Shown: positions 6,184 to 8,913 of the stretch, in pieces | Position numbering within the stretch: position 1 is the first letter of the stretch | How the letters are laid out: each line of letters begins with the position of its first letter | DNA from: Caryophanales bacterium UBA6448 | GTDB lineage: Bacteria > Bacillota_I > Bacilli_A > RF39 > UBA660 | Direction: 5' to 3' | Length of the DNA: 8,913 nt | Assembly: GCA_002439555.1 (NCBI GenBank) | Contig: DJOC01000092.1 | Coordinates: 825-9,737, forward strand | The notes under the pieces: generated by a model | Told to the model about the DNA's origin: nothing | Seen by the model: only the letters and a program-made list of their open reading frames with translations | Database searches by the model: none | Program-made: the position numbers and the translations under genes

Positions 6184-6433
6184 TTATATTGATTTATTTT
6201 TGTTATAATTAGCAAAAAAAGTATAAGTTTTTTTGAAACCGGATTCAGAATATAGTTTATTAAAGTTCGTATGTTACCTTTCTAAGGTATGTGATTTTAA
6301 AATTTTTTTCGAGCAAATTAAACATAACAAAAATAGTTATATATGTCTATATTTTTTTTAATATTTATAGTATCAAAAGTCACCAAACCAAAAAATTTTC
6401 ATATAATACAAAAGAAATAATAAGGAGGTTATT
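6184..6433. other. Non-coding stretch upstream of the solute-binding protein gene
   Basis: About 250 bp without a convincing gene on either strand; the longest ATG frame seen is about 21 codons. It holds a possible promoter at 6201-6209, a small hairpin (TACCTT/AAGGTA, 6275-6289, three-base loop), a 10-bp palindrome ATTTTAAAAT at 6294-6303 followed by a T-run, and a weak imperfect stem (ACATAAC at 6322-6328 with GTTATATATGT at 6336-6346) followed by eight Ts at 6352-6359. If transcription starts near 6215, this would be an untranslated leader of about 215 bases. I see no TPP, SAM, purine or T-box consensus. It may equally be debris of the lost surface gene. Confidence 0.5.
6201..6209 (+). promoter_or_regulatory. 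Possible extended -10 promoter for the solute-binding protein
   Basis: TGTTATAAT is a perfect extended -10, but the region 17-18 bp upstream (AAATTA or TAAATT) is a poor -35. A second TATAAT at 6402-6407, close to the gene, also lacks a -35. Either could drive the gene at 6434. Confidence 0.4.
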
Positions 6434-6436
6434 TTG
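6422..6436 (+). promoter_or_regulatory. Consensus ribosome site selecting a TTG start
   Basis: AAGGAGG at 6422-6428 is a perfect Shine-Dalgarno core, five bases before TTG at 6434-6436. The TTG is directly followed by a Lys-Lys and hydrophobic N-terminus, as expected for an exported protein. Confidence 0.85.
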
Positions 6437-7414
6437 AAAAAAATATTTTATACATTTTTAGTAGTTTTACTTTTAGTTTTATCTTTACTATTCTTTTTAC
6501 CTAAAAAGAAAAAAAATGATAATATAAAATCAGTCAAAATCGCAGAGGTTACTCATTCAGTATTTTATGCTCCCCTTTATGTTGCAATCGAAGAGGGCTA
6601 TTTTAATGAAGAAAACATTGATATAAAACTTGTTTTAACACCTGGTGCCGATAAGGTTAGTGCTGCCGTACTATCTGGTGATGTTCAAATAGGTTTTGCA
6701 GGAGCTGAAAGTGCAATTTATGTTTACGAAAAAAATGAAAAAGATTACTTACAAATTTTTTCAGGTCTTACAAAAAGAGATGGACAATTTATATTAGGAA
6801 GGAAAGATAAAAAAGACTTTTCACTCGAAGATCTATATGGTAAAGAAATACTTGTAGGAAGAAGCAGTGGTATGCCCGCTTTAAACTTTCTGAATGCCCT
6901 AAAAAACGAAGGAATTGATAAAAATAAAATTAAAATAAACTATAACATTGATTTTGCATCTTTATCTGGTGCTTTCATTGGAAATACAGGAGATTATGTA
7001 AATCTATTTGAACCGACTGCTTTAAAACTTGAAAAAGAGGGGTATGGTTATGTTCTTCAGAGTATTGGACTTCTTTCTGGAGAAATGCCCTACACTACCT
7101 TTTATGCTAGAAAAAGTTACATTGAAAATAATAAAGATGTAATTAAATCATTTACTAAAGCCATTAATAAAGGTTTAGAATTTGTTAAAAATAATGATGA
7201 AATGAAAATTGCCAAAAGTATTTATAAACAGTTTCCAGATTTATCATTAAATGATTTGAGCACCATTGTAAAAAGATATAAAGATGCTGACTCATTTTTA
7301 GAAAGTAGTCATATCGAAGAAAAATTACTTGTTAATTTAGAAAACTTACTTATTGATAATAATCTTTTAAAGGATTATGTTCCATATAACAATTTAATTA
7401 TAGAGGTAAAATAA
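6434..7414 (+). CDS. ABC transporter solute-binding protein, SsuA/TauA/THI5 (NMT1-like) family
   Basis: This 326-residue periplasmic-binding-protein fold of the type II cluster is expected to sit on the outer face of the membrane and hand a small solute to an ABC permease. The family is shown by HSVFYAPLYVAIEEGYFNEE (41-60), the SGDVQIGFAG block (81-90), a GKEILVGRSSGMP second-lobe entry (136-148), LFEPTA (191-196) and the FTKAINKGLEFVKNN helix (240-254). Relatives bind sulfonates, taurine, nitrate, thiamine pyrimidine precursors or similar compounds; the ligand cannot be told here. Two oddities: the N-terminus is a hydrophobic segment (4-22) followed by PKKKK with no cysteine, so the usual lipoprotein lipobox is absent and it is probably held by an uncleaved anchor; and no ATPase or permease gene is adjacent. 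The gene ends in a strong terminator, so it is monocistronic. A truncated second copy lies 1.7 kb downstream. Confidence 0.9.
   Translation: MKKIFYTFLVVLLLVLSLLFFLPKKKKNDNIKSVKIAEVTHSVFYAPLYVAIEEGYFNEENIDIKLVLTPGADKVSAAVLSGDVQIGFAGAESAIYVYEKNEKDYLQIFSGLTKRDGQFILGRKDKKDFSLEDLYGKEILVGRSSGMPALNFLNALKNEGIDKNKIKINYNIDFASLSGAFIGNTGDYVNLFEPTALKLEKEGYGYVLQSIGLLSGEMPYTTFYARKSYIENNKDVIKSFTKAINKGLEFVKNNDEMKIAKSIYKQFPDLSLNDLSTIVKRYKDADSFLESSHIEEKLLVNLENLLIDNNLLKDYVPYNNLIIEVK
7011..7212 (+). repeat. Direct repeat, left copy, inside the solute-binding protein gene
   Basis: These 202 bases recur at 8712-8913 with five mismatches and no gaps, an offset of 1701 bp. The repeat corresponds to residues 194-260 of the protein. 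The right copy is cut by the window edge, so its true length is unknown. Confidence 0.95.
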
Positions 7415-7448
7415 AAGGAAAAGTTAAAAAATTAATTTTCCTTTTTTT
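7415..7448. terminator. Intrinsic terminator after the solute-binding protein gene
   Basis: AAGGAAAA (7415-7422) pairs with TTTTCCTT (7436-7443), immediately after the stop codon, followed by a T-run to 7448. The loop can pair further through TTAA/TTAA. Read on the minus strand it is followed by TTATTTTA, so it may also end the convergent RhuM transcript. Confidence 0.82.
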
Positions 7449-7478
7449 ATAAATTCAAATTTATCCTTATATTAAGTT

Positions 7479-7496
7479 ATATTATATATATAATAT
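7479..7496. repeat. 18-bp A/T-only perfect palindrome at the 3' end of the RhuM gene
   Basis: ATATTATATATATAATAT is its own reverse complement and touches the RhuM stop codon. It has no G or C and no clear T-run, so it is a poor terminator. It may be only A/T-rich sequence. Confidence 0.4.
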
Positions 7497-8473
7497 TATT
7501 TATCTATTTCTTCAATTTCTTTATTTAAAATATCAAGATAATCTTTTTCAGCGGTAGTTAAATGGGTTTGCATATATTTATCGTATTCTTCATGTGCTTT
7601 TTTTAATGCTTGTTTATGAGAAATTTTACCACTACCTTTTAATATATCTTTTCTCGTCATCTTTAAAAATGAATCAAGTTCATTAATCCAATCCTGCATT
7701 GTCATAGGATGTCTATCCAAAGCATTAATTTCTGCAATATCTAAATAGGCTGAAACCATTCTATTTAAAATATTTAATTCTTCTTCAGTTAAATAGTTCT
7801 TAGCTATTACTGTTTCACTTTTAGTGGGATATTTACCTTTAAAATTAGTAAGACCTAAATAATCTTTTTCTGAATCAACTCTATAAAATATGACCTCAGC
7901 AGCAGTATAACCATGTGCCGCATAATGCATTTTATTTTGAATATTTTTAAAGAAACTTATAGATAATTTATTATTAGGGTCATAATCAATACTTGTCGCA
8001 TAAATATCTAATATTTTTCTCCAAAAAACTTTTTCTGAAGATCTAATATCACGAATTCTCGCAAGCAATTCTTCAAAGTATGGACTACTACCATTATTTT
8101 TTAATTTTTCATCATTTAATACAAAACCTTTAATCATATATTCTTTTAAAACTTTAGTTGCCCATATCCTAAATTCCGTTGCCTTTTTAGAATTAATTCT
8201 ATAACCAACTGCAATAATAGCATCCAAATTATAGTGTAATACATTATAGCTTTTGCCATCACTCGCAGTTGTTAAGAATTTCTTAACAACTGAATCTTTT
8301 TGCAATTCACCTTCATCAAATATATTTTTTAAATGCATAGAAATATTATTTTTAGTTGTATCATAAAGATTAGCCATTACATCTTGACTCATCCATAAAT
8401 CTTCATTTAGTATATTAACATCTACTTTTATATTGCCATCTTTTGATACATATATAATCATATTATTTTTCAT
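7496..8473 (-). CDS. RhuM family protein
   Basis: This 325-residue protein is of the virulence-RhuM family, named from Salmonella pathogenicity island 3, and near the usual family length. N-terminal residues 27-57 (LWMSQDVMANLYDTTKNNIS onward to EGEL) read as a helix-turn-helix-like module. Residues 81-117 hold the hallmark YNLDAIIAVGYRINS...FRIWATKVLKEY...KGF. The central part contains GYTAAEVI (188-195) and GLTNFKGK (207-214), and residues 224-300 hold AKNYLTEEELNILNRMV, then the Met-Gln-Asp-Trp and GKISHKQA helices typical of the family. Biochemical function is not established; relatives are common in variable regions and near restriction-modification or phage genes, so a DNA-binding or defence-related role is a reasonable inference. 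The start is well supported by GGAGG at 8481-8485, seven bases before the ATG. It stands alone between the two solute-binding copies, on the opposite strand. Confidence 0.93.
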   Translation of the reverse strand: MKNNMIIYVSKDGNIKVDVNILNEDLWMSQDVMANLYDTTKNNISMHLKNIFDEGELQKDSVVKKFLTTASDGKSYNVLHYNLDAIIAVGYRINSKKATEFRIWATKVLKEYMIKGFVLNDEKLKNNGSSPYFEELLARIRDIRSSEKVFWRKILDIYATSIDYDPNNKLSISFFKNIQNKMHYAAHGYTAAEVIFYRVDSEKDYLGLTNFKGKYPTKSETVIAKNYLTEEELNILNRMVSAYLDIAEINALDRHPMTMQDWINELDSFLKMTRKDILKGSGKISHKQALKKAHEEYDKYMQTHLTTAEKDYLDILNKEIEEIDK

Positions 8474-8518
8474 AAACTAACCTCCATTTTTATCTTATTA
8501 GTAATTACTTTCTATAAA

Positions 8519-8602
8519 TTAGTACTTTATATTCTCATCAATATATTTTAATAATTGTCCAAGTGTTTTAGCATTATTATATTTCACTTGTACACCTTTC
8601 AT
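8519..8602 (-). CDS. Possible small ORF or gene remnant upstream of RhuM
   Basis: An ATG frame of 27 codons begins MKGVQVKYNNAKTL and ends KYIDENIKY, a soluble-looking amphipathic sequence. An internal GTG start (residue 6) has AAAGGTG five bases upstream. The frame remains open for about 18 more codons upstream of the ATG (FGKNLSFFGILY just before it), up to a stop near 8660, without a good start. It could be the tail of a decayed gene, a short leader peptide of the RhuM transcript, or chance. I recognise no family. Confidence 0.25.
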   Translation of the reverse strand: MKGVQVKYNNAKTLGQLLKYIDENIKY

Positions 8603-8606
8603 ATAT

Positions 8607-8637
8607 AGTATACCAAAAAAAGATAAGTTTTTCCCAA
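8607..8637 (-). promoter_or_regulatory. Possible promoter for the RhuM gene
   Basis: Minus strand TGGTATACT (8615-8607) is a good extended -10. A weak -35 TTGGGA (8637-8632) lies 19 bp upstream. This would give the RhuM mRNA a leader of about 125 bases that includes the small ORF at 8519-8602. No better promoter is seen between 8474 and 8600. Confidence 0.4.
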
Positions 8638-8645
8638 ATTTCGTC

Positions 8646-8663
8646 AAATTCCATATGGAAATT
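8646..8663. promoter_or_regulatory. Inverted repeat, possible operator
   Basis: TTCCATATGGAA at 8649-8660 is a perfect 12-bp palindrome. Allowing one mismatched pair it extends to 18 bp (8646-8663). It sits about 10 bp upstream of the possible RhuM -35 region, a plausible place for a dimeric regulator, but no regulator is identified. Confidence 0.35.
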
Positions 8664-8711
8664 CGTTATATTTTGAACAATATTAATTACTTCCTATTCT
8701 TGCTCAAAAAT

Positions 8712-8913
8712 AACCAACTGCTCTAAAACTTGAAAAAGAGGGATATGGTTATGTTCTTCAAAGTATTGGACTTCTTTCTGGAGAAATGCCCTACACTACC
8801 TTTTATGCTAGAAAAAGTTACATTGAAAATAATAAAGATGTAGTTAAATCATTTACTAAAGCCATTAATAAAGGTTTAGAATTTGTTAAAAATAATGATG
8901 AAATGAAAATTGC
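8712..8913 (+). pseudogene. 5'-truncated second copy of the solute-binding protein gene (runs off the right edge)
   Basis: The sequence matches 7011-7212 with five mismatches in 202 bases and keeps the reading frame. Four differences are synonymous (Pro, Leu, Gly and Gln codons) and one changes Ile to Val at residue 237. Homology starts abruptly: the codon for E193 of the intact gene is replaced by TAA at 8711-8713, and nothing upstream resembles the first 193 codons. No start codon or ribosome site precedes it. It is therefore a decapitated paralogue, or the far side of an insertion or rearrangement. Its 3' end is not visible. Confidence 0.85.

Noticed and set aside
6210..6433. TPP or other known riboswitch before an SsuA/THI5-type gene
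   Set aside because: The TPP core CUGAGA and its partner motif are absent, and no SAM, purine, guanidine or T-box consensus is visible.
7443..8711. RhuM segment as an insertion sequence or integrative element
   Set aside because: I found no transposase or integrase, no terminal inverted repeats and no target-site duplication at the two ends, so only a duplication with insertion is supported.
1..8913. tRNA, rRNA or CRISPR array
   Set aside because: No GGTTCGAATCC-like T-arm, no rRNA segments and no regularly spaced short repeats were seen on either strand.

Overview
The window is strongly A+T-rich DNA from a Gram-positive-type bacterium, most likely an uncultured gut member of the Bacilli (RF39-like or a relative of Mollicutes/Erysipelotrichia) that still has a cell wall. 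The reasons are Bacillota-style Shine-Dalgarno sequences and promoters, a D-Ala-D-Ala carboxypeptidase, short A/T-ending codons, and surface proteins with an Asn-Pro-x-Thr C-terminal anchor. Every tryptophan codon I checked is TGG, and TGA is used as a stop in 4-bp ATGA overlaps, so the standard code fits better than the Mycoplasma code. The lineage is inferred from style only.

Layout. Positions 1-1952 (minus): a DD-carboxypeptidase followed by a secreted protein that runs off the left edge. Positions 2005-3506 (plus): a clear promoter, then a CPBP intramembrane protease translationally coupled to a membrane-anchored metallophosphoesterase-fold protein that has lost several metal ligands. A hairpin at 3509-3541 serves as a shared terminator. 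Positions 3520-6066 (minus): one strong promoter drives three unrecognised cytosolic proteins (402, 327 and 95 residues). They share coiled-coil, Pro/Val/Glu linker and small helical-repeat architecture. Positions 6067-6183 (minus): the surviving C-terminal anchor of a lost surface protein, with its terminator. Positions 6184-7448 (plus): a long untranslated stretch, then an SsuA/THI5-type solute-binding protein with no transporter partners and no lipobox cysteine. Positions 7496-8473 (minus): a RhuM-family gene. Positions 8712-8913 (plus): a near-identical, 5'-truncated second copy of part of the solute-binding gene, running off the right edge.

The left half is mostly envelope-related: wall trimming, secreted protein, membrane protease and membrane-bound phosphoesterase fold. 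The right end is the accessory part: a broken surface gene, an orphan binding protein, a RhuM gene of the sort often carried in variable regions, and a truncated duplicate. The best candidates for something undescribed are the three-gene operon at 3520-6009 and the phosphoesterase-fold protein with a dismantled active site at 2724-3506.
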